Shown here: one piece after another, positions 17,002-25,559 of the stretch
Numbering within the stretch: the first letter of the stretch is position 1
How the letters are laid out: each line of letters opens with the position of its first letter
Virus record (IMG/VR): IMGVR_UViG_3300037225_001400
Span: 1 to 47,225 of that record
Length of the DNA stretch: 47,225 nt
Source: a virus
Strand: one strand, 5' to 3'
Notes under the pieces: generated by a model
What the model was told of the DNA's origin: nothing
Seen by the model: only the letters and a program-made list of their open reading frames with translations
Database searches by the model: none
Position numbers and translations under genes: made by a program

Positions 17002-17841
17002 ATGAAGTATTTACTTTTCTTGTTTTTGTTTGTGGCGCGGTTGTTTAGTGCGACGCAGCATATTTGTTATGAAGATAGTATGCAGGTGCATGCTTTTTTA
17101 GTAGCTAATAGTATGAATTCTGTTCCCGTTAATACCGTGGCTTTGCCTAATTCATTTTTTACAACATGCACAAAATGTGGGGGTTGGAGGATAGCTAAGT
17201 TGTATTTGTCTCCAGGTAAAGTGTATGCGTCCGATGGCGCTATAAAAGCGTTGCCTGCAAAATTAACGAATGTTGACATGCACCAGATATATGTATATTG
17301 TACGTTTTGTTGGGAAATACATTTAAGAAATAACAGCTTAACAGCAATGCCCGATGCTTGGTGGGAATGGCCATATGCGACTAATGGCATGTATATGGAT
17401 GTACGGAATAATAATTTGGTTGATACTACGTTGCTGCAGGGAATAGGTTGGATATATACAAATCATTCGTTTAAAATAGATGTAGATAGTAATAATTTGT
17501 GCAGTTCTGATAGCATTGTTCAACAGTGGTTAGCCAGTTGTTCGCGTGACCCTAATTGGCAAGCAACGCAGTTAGGATGCGTTTCCAGTAACGAGCGGCC
17601 AAGTAAAAATACAATCCAGTTTTTTGTAGGTAGCAATGTACAGTATACCTTGCAAGAAAGCGGCCCGGTTAGCATTCTCCTATCAGATATACTTGGAAAG
17701 AAAACCATGTTGTTTGATCGGTATCAGCAGAAAGGCCAGTATGAAATAAGTTGGCAAAAGCCCAGTACTGCAGGTGTGTACTTTATAAAATATACTGCGG
17801 GGAAAAATAGCCAAGTTGTAAAGTATGTTAACGTAAAATAA
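17002..17841 (+). CDS. Secreted leucine-rich-repeat protein with a T9SS (Por) C-terminal sorting-like domain
   Basis: 279 residues with AAAGGAGTGATGT before the ATG. MKYLLFLFLFVARLFSATQH is a typical signal peptide, with cleavage likely after FSA. Residues about 70-165 contain LRR-like units (LHLRNN-type: IHLRNNSLTAMP, MDVRNNNLVD, IDVDSNNLCSSD), with four Cys in two C-x2-C pairs (CTKC, CTFC). The C-terminal 75 residues (VQYTLQESGPVSILLSDILG, then GQYEISWQ and AGVYFIKYTAG, ending VVKYVNVK) match the Por secretion tail/FlgD-like beta-sandwich used for export by the type IX system. The protein would be exported by the infected host, perhaps altering its surface. It is the last gene before a strong terminator. 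Confidence 0.7.
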   Translation: MKYLLFLFLFVARLFSATQHICYEDSMQVHAFLVANSMNSVPVNTVALPNSFFTTCTKCGGWRIAKLYLSPGKVYASDGAIKALPAKLTNVDMHQIYVYCTFCWEIHLRNNSLTAMPDAWWEWPYATNGMYMDVRNNNLVDTTLLQGIGWIYTNHSFKIDVDSNNLCSSDSIVQQWLASCSRDPNWQATQLGCVSSNERPSKNTIQFFVGSNVQYTLQESGPVSILLSDILGKKTMLFDRYQQKGQYEISWQKPSTAGVYFIKYTAGKNSQVVKYVNVK

Positions 17842-17886
17842 AAACAACATTACGTACGGTGCCGTTCTTGCACCAGTAGTGTGGTT

Positions 17887-17933
17887 CCTCCGTTGGTCGT
17901 GGCATTCCAGCGGAGGTTTTTTATTTTATTTTT
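17887..17933 (+). terminator. Rho-independent terminator
   Basis: CCTCCGTTGG (17887-17896) pairs with CCAGCGGAGG (17907-17916) over 10 positions with one G-T pair; a 10-base loop TCGTGGCATT separates them. TTTTTTATTTTATTTTT follows. It closes the accessory block that ends with the LRR gene. Confidence 0.88.
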
Positions 17934-17959
17934 CTTTAGTTCCTATATTCATTTATTGC

Positions 17960-18781
17960 ATGCGAAGTTATATCATAAGAGTGCCGTTACCGACGTTAGT
18001 GCGTTTGCACAAGGATGCAAATACGTTGCTTCCCAGCACACGCAGTTTTACCGAGAATGTCTTTGTAGATTTCTTTACGCAAGAATGTGCCTTTCGTTAC
18101 AATGTGCAAAGAGACCCGTATCTTGAGCGTCAAATAAAGTACATGAAGTTGTTGGAAAGGCAAGCCAAAGTAATATGGGAGTTCAGTAAGCGCTATAAAA
18201 AGAGTGCCGTTAATGTAGCTTTCATATTTTTAAATCGCTATTTTGCCCTATTCAGTGGTCCTGCAAACCCCTTGCCAAAAATGAGCTATTATTGGAGCAC
18301 TTTTGTCATTGAGATTATGAATGATAAGTTACTCTGGCCCCTAATGAATTATAATGAAGATCGCAGAAGAACTGTAACTGGGATAATTAGGGAGTTTATA
18401 GAAACTACCCATAGCAGAAAGTTTCATAATTTTGTAGGGCGCTATTGTAAGGGGTATAAGGTAGTCTGGCCAAGCCATTTCAGTGAAAGAAGCAAAGTAT
18501 TTGAAATAGTGCTGATAATGTTAAATCAGATTGAAGATGCCAAGCTGAAATATTTTTATGAAAATCATAGTATGGAAGTGCTGAAAGCTCATGTATGGGC
18601 ATTGCAAAAGTTTGGTGATCCTGTAGTAATTCATTTAGGACACCTGATTGGTGAAGTTGCAATGGGAAGATTGAAGCAGTATAAAAACTGGTTAAGAAGA
18701 GAAGGGTTAATCAGCGATTCTGATTATGTATTACCAGAGGAAAACATAGGGGAAAGAGGGATAAGAAAGCTTATATTCTGA
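17960..18781 (+). CDS. Hypothetical protein (273 aa), first gene of the replication block
   Basis: The frame is open from 17879, but that would place the terminator inside the coding region, so I take the first ATG after it, at 17960 (MRSYIIRVPLPTLVRLHKDA). There is no clear ribosome site. The protein is helical, basic and aromatic (KYMKLLERQAKVIWEFSKRYKK; GHLIGEVAMGRLKQYKNWLRREG), ending in GERGIRKLIF. No family recognised. Position before the replication genes suggests a DNA-related or early role, an inference only. Confidence 0.55.
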   Translation: MRSYIIRVPLPTLVRLHKDANTLLPSTRSFTENVFVDFFTQECAFRYNVQRDPYLERQIKYMKLLERQAKVIWEFSKRYKKSAVNVAFIFLNRYFALFSGPANPLPKMSYYWSTFVIEIMNDKLLWPLMNYNEDRRRTVTGIIREFIETTHSRKFHNFVGRYCKGYKVVWPSHFSERSKVFEIVLIMLNQIEDAKLKYFYENHSMEVLKAHVWALQKFGDPVVIHLGHLIGEVAMGRLKQYKNWLRREGLISDSDYVLPEENIGERGIRKLIF

Positions 18782-18782
18782 A

Positions 18783-18798
18783 AATAAAGATCTTTATT
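18783..18798. repeat. 16-bp perfect palindrome in an AT-rich intergenic region
   Basis: AATAAAGATCTTTATT is its own reverse complement. It sits just after a stop codon in an 88-base gap (18782-18869) that is nearly all A and T and has runs of AATAA. It could be an operator or part of a promoter region for the replication genes; no ribosome site is visible before the ATG at 18870. Confidence 0.45.
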
Positions 18799-18869
18799 AT
18801 GTTACAAACAATTGCACTTATATGTATTAATAAATAAATACAATTAAAAACAATAATAAATAAAAGATA

Positions 18870-19424
18870 ATGATAATAAATAAACTCCAGTTCGAAGAAG
18901 GAAATCAATTTACCCCGAATATGCTCTTAGTTCCAGCTCAATGGGATAAGAACAGTTTTGATACGGTTGACTTTACGGGTAAGGAAAAGCTGAAGGATTT
19001 TCTTGAGCTATACCTTTCCAGATTTGACTACGACGGGGCTGATTCCCTGATCCTTAGGAGCACGGATTTTGCGTACCAATTATTTGTTGCCTTGTACAAA
19101 GAAATTGGAAGCAGAATTTCAGCGGATAGTTACCGGTTTTATAACTGGTCGGAATATGTTGCCGGCTTATCAGCAAAGGGGTATAAGGCGGAAAGTGATA
19201 TGCTGGAAGACTTATTTGATACCAGTTTCGTGTTTATGTTTGATGTTACATTCAGCCAGAAGCAGAGTTTCGATTACTTTTCTAAGATTGTGCAGTATGT
19301 TTATATTAACGGCATAAGGATGTTTATTTGTACAAGGGTAAATACTGCGGATGTAATTGAGCAGTTTGATAAAGAGACGCAAAGATTGTTGAAATCCAAA
19401 TTTGTTGAGATTGAGATAAAGTAA
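18870..19424 (+). CDS. Possible helicase-loader-like protein lacking the Walker A motif
   Basis: 184 residues from an ATG without a clear ribosome site. The order of the second half resembles the DnaC/IstB-type ATPase core: YRFYNWSEYVAGL, a segment ending in FVFMFDVTFSQKQ at the Walker B position, then IVQYVYINGIRMFICTRV where loaders have the Arg-Tyr-x-x-x-x-x-T-I-x-T-T-N sensor. The usual DD is only one Asp, and no GxxGxGK(T/S) is present in the N-terminal half. Placement two genes before the DnaB-type helicase supports a loader. The match is weak and could be coincidental. Confidence 0.4.
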   Translation: MIINKLQFEEGNQFTPNMLLVPAQWDKNSFDTVDFTGKEKLKDFLELYLSRFDYDGADSLILRSTDFAYQLFVALYKEIGSRISADSYRFYNWSEYVAGLSAKGYKAESDMLEDLFDTSFVFMFDVTFSQKQSFDYFSKIVQYVYINGIRMFICTRVNTADVIEQFDKETQRLLKSKFVEIEIK

Positions 19425-19425
19425 T

Positions 19426-20022
19426 ATGTATTTAATGTTTGACACAGAGACCAGTGGGTTGGCGAAAAATTTTAAAGCCTCGGTAACGGATATTGATAAC
19501 TGGCCCCGTATTGTTCAGCTTGCATATCTGTTGTATGACGAAGACGAAAAGCTTTTGTACGGCTATAATGATCTTGTCAAGCCAGAAGGCTTTATTATTC
19601 CAGAGGAAGCGACAAAGATTCACGGCATTAGTCAGGAGAAAGCAGAAAAAGAAGGATTAGAATTAAAAACAGTTTTAAAAAAGTTTATTGCCACAGCTCG
19701 TTATGCTGAGTTGATGATTGCGCATAATATTGATTTTGACATGAAAGTTATTTTGTGTGAAGTCGTCAGAGTTTTCGGTGAGGATAAATGCAATGAAGTA
19801 AGTGCTGAAATCTTTGCTAAAGAGCGGATTGCTTGTACGATGCACAAAGGTGTCAGTGTTTGTCAAATTAAAAATTCTTGGGGCGGTTTTAAATGGCCTA
19901 AAGTAGCAGAGTTGTATGAAAAGCTTTTTAATAAACCGTTCGAAGGCGCGCATAACGCGGCATGTGATGTCCAAGCTACTGCGGAAAGTTACTTTGAAAT
20001 GAAACACAAAAGGTTGCTATAA
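19426..20022 (+). CDS. DnaQ-like 3'-5' exonuclease (DEDDh)
   Basis: 198 residues, starting one base after the previous stop. Exo I motif MFDTETSGL (Asp and Glu), Exo II HNIDFDMKV (Asp), Exo III HNAACDVQAT (His five residues before Asp), together DEDDh. AT-KIHGISQEKA between Exo I and II is the usual DnaQ-family segment. Role: removal of mismatched 3' ends or single-strand degradation. The phage polymerase at 34752 has its own exonuclease domain, so this one may act in trans or in nucleotide recycling. The next gene starts directly after the stop. Confidence 0.88.
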   Translation: MYLMFDTETSGLAKNFKASVTDIDNWPRIVQLAYLLYDEDEKLLYGYNDLVKPEGFIIPEEATKIHGISQEKAEKEGLELKTVLKKFIATARYAELMIAHNIDFDMKVILCEVVRVFGEDKCNEVSAEIFAKERIACTMHKGVSVCQIKNSWGGFKWPKVAELYEKLFNKPFEGAHNAACDVQATAESYFEMKHKRLL

Positions 20023-21468
20023 ATGACCCGAAATTTAGATATAGAAAAGCTTCTTAGTGTTGTAGTCCAGAATAAAATACTGTTCCAAGAAATATGTCTC
20101 AGATTTGAGCCGAATCTGTTTGATGAAATTCTGTATAATAATTTTGTAGTGCAGTGTCGTGAATTCTTTGCTCAGAATAAACGCCCGCCCAGCTTTGAAG
20201 AATTCAAATTATTTAGCGGAAAAAATTATGTAGAATTTGCTGATTTTGCGCAAGATGTGTTTACCCAAAAGCCTGAAATTTCAGCAGAGTACGCAAAGAA
20301 AGAGATGTACCAATGCTATCAGAAACAAAGCGCCAAGCTTTGTATTGAGAATATTATCAATAATGCGGAGCGGGGGCATTTCGATATTAAGGAGGAATTA
20401 GGGCGTTGGCGCGAGCTTGCCATGAAGACAAGTCCCCAAGAAGAAGATGATATTGATGTAAGCCTTTCAGATCTATACTTAGAAGCCCGCGATTATCGTG
20501 CTGAGGGCCTTGCGCCCCTGGTGTTCAAGGATATTAACAAATACTATGGGGGACAAGCAAAAGGCGAGCTGCTGATCTATATAGCGCCCCCAAATAGGGG
20601 CAAGACGTTGTATCTGATTAATGAGCTGCACAATGCTGTGTTGCATGACGAGCATACTCTTTATTTGAGTATGGAGAATGTAAAGAAGAGTATTGTTGCC
20701 CGTTGGACGACCAGAATGTTGTATATGACAAAAAAGGAGCAGCGTCGTAATGAAGGAAGTTGCTTAAAGTTTATAAAACGGTTTGAAAATTATACCAGAA
20801 AGCCCGTTATCATTTATAGGCCTGCGAATTCTTTTACCGTTGACGAGTTAGGCCTTTGGATTGATGATTATCAATACAGGACGGGAAAGCAGTTTGATCG
20901 AGTGATTATTGACTACATGTTGAAATTCCGGCGAAAAGAAAAGAAGTCCTGGTCCGAAGCTGACAGTGATCGAAAATGTGCTGATGATCTGCGTGCTCTT
21001 GCTATTGAAAAGAATCTGCGGGTGCAAACAGCAGCGCAAACGAACCGGTCGGGAATTGTTAATAAAGAAGGTAGTTTGACGGAGACGACAGATGAAAGTA
21101 TGATTCAAGGTGGGTTCGGGCAATTTGAGACGGCTGATATAGTTTTGTCCTTTTCAGAGACCCCAGCCGAGAAGTCGAAGGGCGGGGGTAGGGTAACTAT
21201 CCTAAAGTTCCGCGAAGAGGGCGGAAGGGGTACGCAATCAGTCGTAACGGTAGCGCCTTGGATACAGTTAATAACAGATCATGCTGAACAATTAATTCCA
21301 GAAGATCGAAGGGAGAAGATGTTGCAAAGTCCAGATAAAGAAAGAAGCCAGTTGCCCGGATTGCATGTAAAACGTCCCGTACAAAAAGAAGAAAAAGGTC
21401 AAGATGTTGCTCATTTGCCTGATAGTGCCTCTATTAATATCGGTAAAATAGAAGGAGTTCAAATATGA
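20023..21468 (+). CDS. Replicative DNA helicase, DnaB/RecA-fold type
   Basis: 481 residues. The N-terminal 130 residues are helical, as in DnaB (FEPNLFDEILYNNFV). Walker A is IAPPNRGKTLYL (about 188-199); Walker B is FDRVIIDYM (about 295). AAQTNRSG is the sensor segment equivalent to the family QLNR, with an Arg. GGFGQFETADIVLSF and LKFREEGGRG are the last core strands. The C-terminal tail of about 60 residues is charged and less conserved. It unwinds DNA at the fork as a hexamer, with the primase encoded 300 bases downstream. Confidence 0.88.
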   Translation: MTRNLDIEKLLSVVVQNKILFQEICLRFEPNLFDEILYNNFVVQCREFFAQNKRPPSFEEFKLFSGKNYVEFADFAQDVFTQKPEISAEYAKKEMYQCYQKQSAKLCIENIINNAERGHFDIKEELGRWRELAMKTSPQEEDDIDVSLSDLYLEARDYRAEGLAPLVFKDINKYYGGQAKGELLIYIAPPNRGKTLYLINELHNAVLHDEHTLYLSMENVKKSIVARWTTRMLYMTKKEQRRNEGSCLKFIKRFENYTRKPVIIYRPANSFTVDELGLWIDDYQYRTGKQFDRVIIDYMLKFRRKEKKSWSEADSDRKCADDLRALAIEKNLRVQTAAQTNRSGIVNKEGSLTETTDESMIQGGFGQFETADIVLSFSETPAEKSKGGGRVTILKFREEGGRGTQSVVTVAPWIQLITDHAEQLIPEDRREKMLQSPDKERSQLPGLHVKRPVQKEEKGQDVAHLPDSASINIGKIEGVQI

Positions 21469-21599
21469 GTCAAGATGACAAAGTTCGGATAGCGTTATTT
21501 ATTGCGGTAGTTTTGTTTGTACCGATTGGTCTTTGTTTAGGCCGGTTGCTGGTAATGTTTCGGGATTGGAGAATCAAAAAGAAATACGGAAAGTTATAA
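21465..21599 (+). CDS. Small single-pass membrane protein (44 aa)
   Basis: The ATG overlaps the helicase TGA (ATGA), with AAGGAG upstream. Residues 8-31 (RIALFIAVVLFVPIGLCLG) are one clear membrane helix, followed by a basic tail RDWRIKKKYGKL. Positive residues after the helix suggest an N-out, C-in orientation. Its function is unknown; membrane proteins this small are often missed. Confidence 0.6.
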   Translation: MSQDDKVRIALFIAVVLFVPIGLCLGRLLVMFRDWRIKKKYGKL

Positions 21600-21769
21600 T
21601 GAGTAACCCTTGCGATAAGTGCCTTGCTAATTTGCGTAAAACGCATAGAGTTTTGTTTCAAGCTTTTAATAATCAAGTAGAAATTTTAGAAGTCCTTGCC
21701 AAACAGCCCATTGAACTATGTCCCAGTTGTCATGGATATGGCTTGAAGAAAAAAGGTAAAAAGCAATGA
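21599..21769 (+). CDS. Small zinc-ribbon-like protein (56 aa)
   Basis: I take the ATG that shares one base with the previous TAA. The product starts MSNPCDKCLANLRK and ends with CPSCHGYGLKKKGKK; the two CxxC pairs are about 38 residues apart and could bind one zinc. CPSCHGYG resembles a DnaJ-type CxxCxGxG unit. It lies between helicase and primase genes and overlaps the primase start by four bases. Confidence 0.6.
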   Translation: MSNPCDKCLANLRKTHRVLFQAFNNQVEILEVLAKQPIELCPSCHGYGLKKKGKKQ

Positions 21770-22677
21770 CCCCTCTTTGGGTTCGCTCTATTCAGCGAAG
21801 TTTTATTCATAAAATCAAGGATGACGAAGTTCTGATAAAAACCTGTCCGTATTGTAACAATACGAAATGGAATTTACAGTTAAATTTTAGTGGCATTTAT
21901 CATTGTTGGGCGTGTGGGTCTGGCGGTCATATTACCCGGTTTTTTAAAGATCAGGATATTGAATATGATTCTGAAGATCTTGCCTATACACCAAGTAAGA
22001 AGAAGGAAGCGCAAAAAGGAACCATACAGTTGCCCGCAAACAAGCCCCTAAGGGATTACAGCGACAGTCGGGTCGCCTTGATTGCTAAAGAGTATTTAAT
22101 ATCTCGTCATGTATCCAGTAATATAATAGAAGAGTGGGATTTTCGTTTAGCTACGGGGGAAGATGAAAAAGAACTCGGTTTTAATTATTTTGGATATGTT
22201 GTCGTTCCCCTATATGGCGAGCAGGGTCTTGAATATTATGTAGCAAATACTTATTATCGAGATCGGCAATATAAATATCGCCTCCCGGATAAGGACAAAA
22301 ATTCAGTTTTTCTGCCAAGAAAAAGAGGCAGCGATTCGATTGTAATTGTCGAAGGCCTTTATGACGCCATTTCAGTTTGGCAGAATACGCAGTATGACGT
22401 GATAATGCTGCTTGGAAAATTCCTTTCGGATTTTCAGACGGAAAGTTTGGCGAAATGTAACTATAAAAAAGTATTTTGTTGCCTTGACGGCGATGCCTTG
22501 AAGGAGAATTTAGCGTTGGCAAATAGATTGTATAGATATCAAATGCCTGCGTATGTTGTAAAGCTCCCAGAAGACAAAGATCCAGATGATTGCCAAAAAG
22601 AAATTAGTTCACATATTAATAACGCGGTGCAAGTAAAAACAGGAACCTTTTTGAAGGAGCGATTAAAGTGCTTATAA
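21766..22677 (+). CDS. DnaG-type DNA primase
   Basis: 303 residues. The zinc-binding domain is CPYC, 16 residues, CWAC (about residues 27-50). The Toprim core has SIVIVEGLYDAIS (catalytic Glu), CCLDGDALKENLA (DxD) and KLPEDKDPDD. It is shorter than bacterial DnaG (about 600) because it lacks the C-terminal helicase-binding domain, as is common in phage primases. It makes RNA primers for the DnaB-type helicase complex encoded next to it. The start overlaps the preceding gene. Confidence 0.9.
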   Translation: MTPLWVRSIQRSFIHKIKDDEVLIKTCPYCNNTKWNLQLNFSGIYHCWACGSGGHITRFFKDQDIEYDSEDLAYTPSKKKEAQKGTIQLPANKPLRDYSDSRVALIAKEYLISRHVSSNIIEEWDFRLATGEDEKELGFNYFGYVVVPLYGEQGLEYYVANTYYRDRQYKYRLPDKDKNSVFLPRKRGSDSIVIVEGLYDAISVWQNTQYDVIMLLGKFLSDFQTESLAKCNYKKVFCCLDGDALKENLALANRLYRYQMPAYVVKLPEDKDPDDCQKEISSHINNAVQVKTGTFLKERLKCL

Positions 22678-23345
22678 TCAAGCCAAGTTTTGAATTTGTT
22701 TCCCCTGACCTTAGAACGCTTTGGGAAAAAGGAGAAACAAAAGTAGGTGCCCATATGTTGCAGATGATTGAAAAGATTGGTAGAGTTTGTTATAAAAGTG
22801 AAAGAGCCATTACGGATTTTACTTGGCAAGCTTTTATTGAAATGCTCAGAGATAGACAGCACGATTCGGTATTGGAGCATGAAAAAGTAACTGTAAAAGT
22901 TATATGTGATCGTGGTGTAAGTCATGAAATAGTCCGTCATCGCATAGCAAGTTATAGTCAAGAAAGTACGAGATTCTGTTCGTATGCTAAAGGTAAGTTT
23001 GGAAATCAAATTACAGTCATTGATCCAAATTTTGAAGATCAGCCTGATTTAACGGAGAAGCAAGCAAAAGTTTGGTATGATGCAATGACACATGCGGAAG
23101 AAGCCTATATGAAATTAATTGAATTAGGTGCGGCCCCGCAAATGGCCCGAAGTGTCCTTCCGAATTCTTTAAAGACGGAAATAGTCATTACATACAACCT
23201 TAGGGAATGGCGCCATTTTTTCAAGCTTCGTACCGCCCCAGCAGCGCACCCGCAGATGCGTGAGATCACAATACCCATGCTAAAAGAGTTCCAGAAATAT
23301 TTTCCGATTCTTTTTGATGATATTAAAATAAAGGAGTCAGTATGA
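22668..23345 (+). CDS. thyX: Flavin-dependent thymidylate synthase
   Basis: 225 residues from a GTG with AAGGAGCGATTAAA upstream, overlapping the primase end. The ThyX signature RHRxxSxxxxSxR is present as RHRIASYSQESTR. LEHEKVTVKV and RSVLPNSLKTE (substrate and FAD contacts), and HPQMREI near the end, also match the family. It makes dTMP from dUMP using FAD, NADPH and methylene-tetrahydrofolate, supporting phage DNA synthesis. Confidence 0.93.
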   Translation: MLIIKPSFEFVSPDLRTLWEKGETKVGAHMLQMIEKIGRVCYKSERAITDFTWQAFIEMLRDRQHDSVLEHEKVTVKVICDRGVSHEIVRHRIASYSQESTRFCSYAKGKFGNQITVIDPNFEDQPDLTEKQAKVWYDAMTHAEEAYMKLIELGAAPQMARSVLPNSLKTEIVITYNLREWRHFFKLRTAPAAHPQMREITIPMLKEFQKYFPILFDDIKIKESV

Positions 23346-23632
23346 AAGAAAATTTTTGGAGGCAGCTGTGTGTATTTATAAATGAGAATGCTCGTTTTGT
23401 TTTGCTATACAGGCAGGATTTAATAAATCAGTTTCCTGAAAAATTTTTAGTAAAAAAGAACGGCTGCCTTATGGGCAGTTGGTCTGGTGATACCTATAGA
23501 AGAAAATTAACTGTAGCGGGATTTTTAAAAAGTACGAATTTGCTCGGGGTGTATAAGATAGTAAAAAAGATTCCTGAGGATTTAACAAAAACAAAATGTG
23601 AGCAGCTTGCTTACGGAAAGAAAGGAAATTAA
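23342..23632 (+). CDS. Hypothetical protein (96 aa)
   Basis: The ATG overlaps the thyX TGA region (ATGA), with AAGGAGTCAGT upstream. The product begins MKENFWRQLCVFINENAR; it is basic and soluble-looking, with a conserved-looking LMGSWSGDTYRRKL segment. No family recognised; co-expressed with replication genes. Confidence 0.55.
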   Translation: MKENFWRQLCVFINENARFVLLYRQDLINQFPEKFLVKKNGCLMGSWSGDTYRRKLTVAGFLKSTNLLGVYKIVKKIPEDLTKTKCEQLAYGKKGN

Positions 23633-23633
23633 T

Positions 23634-24083
23634 ATGGAAAAAGTAGTGTTGGATTTTGAGGGTATTCTGGACAGTTCATTGATTAAGACGAATAAGAGTA
23701 CAGCTAGTTCGATTGTTGTGAATCAAATTTCTACTGTGTATGTAGAAGGTTTGTTTAAGGATTATAGTCTGACAATAGAGGACTATTTGAAAAGCGATCT
23801 TTGGCAGTCTATCAAGTTTAAGGGTTTGCCCACCGCTTGGCTGCTCCGTCTAATTATCCCGTCTTCCGGTGAAGTTGCTACTGAAGTTGGCCCGAGTTTT
23901 GTCACGTCTGTTGATGTGCGTAGTGCCAAAAAAGCTAAAAAGCCGATAACGAAAGTTGGCTTTAAGTTTATGTCGCTTATTACAGAAAAGCAAAATGTAG
24001 TAGGGATGCTTGTCAGTCAAAAGGTTCGAGTTCAAGTAGTCCAGTTTGTAGAACCGCCCAAAGTAGAAAAAGCCAAGGAGTAA
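23634..24083 (+). CDS. Hypothetical protein (149 aa)
   Basis: The start is the ATG after the previous TAA, preceded by AAAGGAAATTA. The product is rich in Val, Ser and Lys (FEGILDSSLIKTNKSTASS; VGMLVSQKVRVQVVQF), with beta-strand periodicity and no Cys. It is immediately followed by the UvsW-like helicase in the same reading frame, separated by a single stop and six bases. Function unknown. Confidence 0.6.
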   Translation: MEKVVLDFEGILDSSLIKTNKSTASSIVVNQISTVYVEGLFKDYSLTIEDYLKSDLWQSIKFKGLPTAWLLRLIIPSSGEVATEVGPSFVTSVDVRSAKKAKKPITKVGFKFMSLITEKQNVVGMLVSQKVRVQVVQFVEPPKVEKAKE

Positions 24084-24086
24084 GAT

Positions 24087-25559
24087 ATTCAGATCCAAGC
24101 TAAAATAGAGAATGGCCGGGTCTGGGTAGCTGATAAAGTAGCTGCCCAAAAGCTATACGATTGTCTTGCAATTCCGATACCAAATAGAGAGCATATGCCC
24201 CTGTATAAGAAAGGTGCCTGGGATGGCGTAAAAAAGTTCTTTAACTGGCGTTACGGTTATTTTGCTCCCGGCCTTATTCCCTATGTCGAAAAGAAGCTGA
24301 ATGCGAAAGTTGTAATTGAATCTGACGACCGATTGAAGTTGAAGCTCGATTATTATCCTGTGCAGGTGAACGGAAGTCCGTTAAGGGATTTTCAGGAGTA
24401 TACAATAAAAGAGCTTTTAAAAAATAACGGCGGCCTTGCTGCTCTTGCTACAAATGCTGGAAAAACAGCCTGTATTGCTGGTGTCATAAAATCACTAATA
24501 GCGCAAGAAAAAAAGGTAATGGTTGTGGTAATGCGCAGCGATTTACAGCGTCAGATTAAAGCTGACTTGGAGCAAATGCTCGGACTGTCGATTGGCGTAA
24601 TTACCCCAAAGGAAAAGGAGTTGCAAGACGTATCTGTTGCCATGGTGCAAACGCTTGATCGAGTGTTGAGTCGTTTAGACAATGAAACAGATAAGGGAAA
24701 AGATATTGATATTTTCGATTATATTCAGCAAGTAGACGCGATCATTATTGATGAAGTGCATCATGCTACAAGTGATAGTTATGAAAAGATCTTCCAGTTG
24801 AATAATCGAGCTTTAAGGTTTGGTTTTTCTGGAACGATTCCTGAAGACACTTGTATTGAAGGATTGCATATACGGGAACAGCTTGGTGAAGTTGTCTGTC
24901 GAGTCTCAAATAAAGAGCTGATTGAAAAAGGGATAAGTGCTACGCCAAAAATAACCTTTGTTGAATACGAGACTGATTTTGCTGGTAGTGGACTTGAAGC
25001 AGTAAAAATAGCTGCCCGGAAAAGTAGCATGATTAAAGGGAAATTTTCAGTGCCTACATATACGAATAAAGTGCGTCATTGGGTCTTGGATTACGCCATT
25101 AACAAGAATAAAGAGTATTGGGAAATATTGAAGAAGCTTGTTGAAAAGTACAAAAATGAAAGTGTCATTATAATGGTGGATTGGAAAGAGTTTGCGGATA
25201 ACTTGTCGGCTTTTTTGAATATTCCTGTCTTTTATGGCGAAACAAAAACGAAGGAGCGCATTCAGTTGATTCAAGATTTTAAAGATCGAAAAATAAAGCA
25301 TCTGATTGTGACTTCGGTTTTGGATGAAGGCCTCAGTATAGATCAGATCCAGGTAATTATTTTAGCGACTTGCGGCAGTAGCCCCCGGCAGTTTCTCCAG
25401 CGTCTTGGTCGTGGGTTGAGAAAGAAAGTAGGGGAGAATATTTTAACGTTAATTGACTTTTGTCGGTATGGGCATAAGTACCTTTTAGAGCCCTCGAAAA
25501 AGAGATTAGCCCTATGGAAAAAAGAGGGTTTTGACATTAAATTTGAGGAGGTTATATGA
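24087..25559 (+). CDS. UvsW-like superfamily 2 helicase with a probable ATT start
   Basis: The first ATG in frame is at 24195, but the frame is open and protein-like from 24084. AAGGAG (24075-24080) stands six bases before an ATT at 24087, giving IQIQAKIENGRVWVADKV before the usual KGAWDGVKKFFN, which matches the T4 UvsW N-terminal RYGNWDGRIRL segment. Product 490 residues. Motifs: LRDFQEYT (Q-like), TNAGKT (Walker A-like), MRSDLQRQI (Ia), IIIDEVHHA (DEVH, Walker B), GFSGTIP (III), TSVLDEGLSID (V), QRLGRGLRKK (VI). UvsW-type helicases remodel forks and R-loops and drive branch migration, fitting the recombination genes here. Confidence 0.82.
   Translation: MQIQAKIENGRVWVADKVAAQKLYDCLAIPIPNREHMPLYKKGAWDGVKKFFNWRYGYFAPGLIPYVEKKLNAKVVIESDDRLKLKLDYYPVQVNGSPLRDFQEYTIKELLKNNGGLAALATNAGKTACIAGVIKSLIAQEKKVMVVVMRSDLQRQIKADLEQMLGLSIGVITPKEKELQDVSVAMVQTLDRVLSRLDNETDKGKDIDIFDYIQQVDAIIIDEVHHATSDSYEKIFQLNNRALRFGFSGTIPEDTCIEGLHIREQLGEVVCRVSNKELIEKGISATPKITFVEYETDFAGSGLEAVKIAARKSSMIKGKFSVPTYTNKVRHWVLDYAINKNKEYWEILKKLVEKYKNESVIIMVDWKEFADNLSAFLNIPVFYGETKTKERIQLIQDFKDRKIKHLIVTSVLDEGLSIDQIQVIILATCGSSPRQFLQRLGRGLRKKVGENILTLIDFCRYGHKYLLEPSKKRLALWKKEGFDIKFEEVI

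Noticed and set aside
17879-17959. Extended start of the 273-residue gene from 17879
   Set aside because: It would translate through the strong terminator, giving an unlikely Trp/Phe-rich start without a ribosome site.
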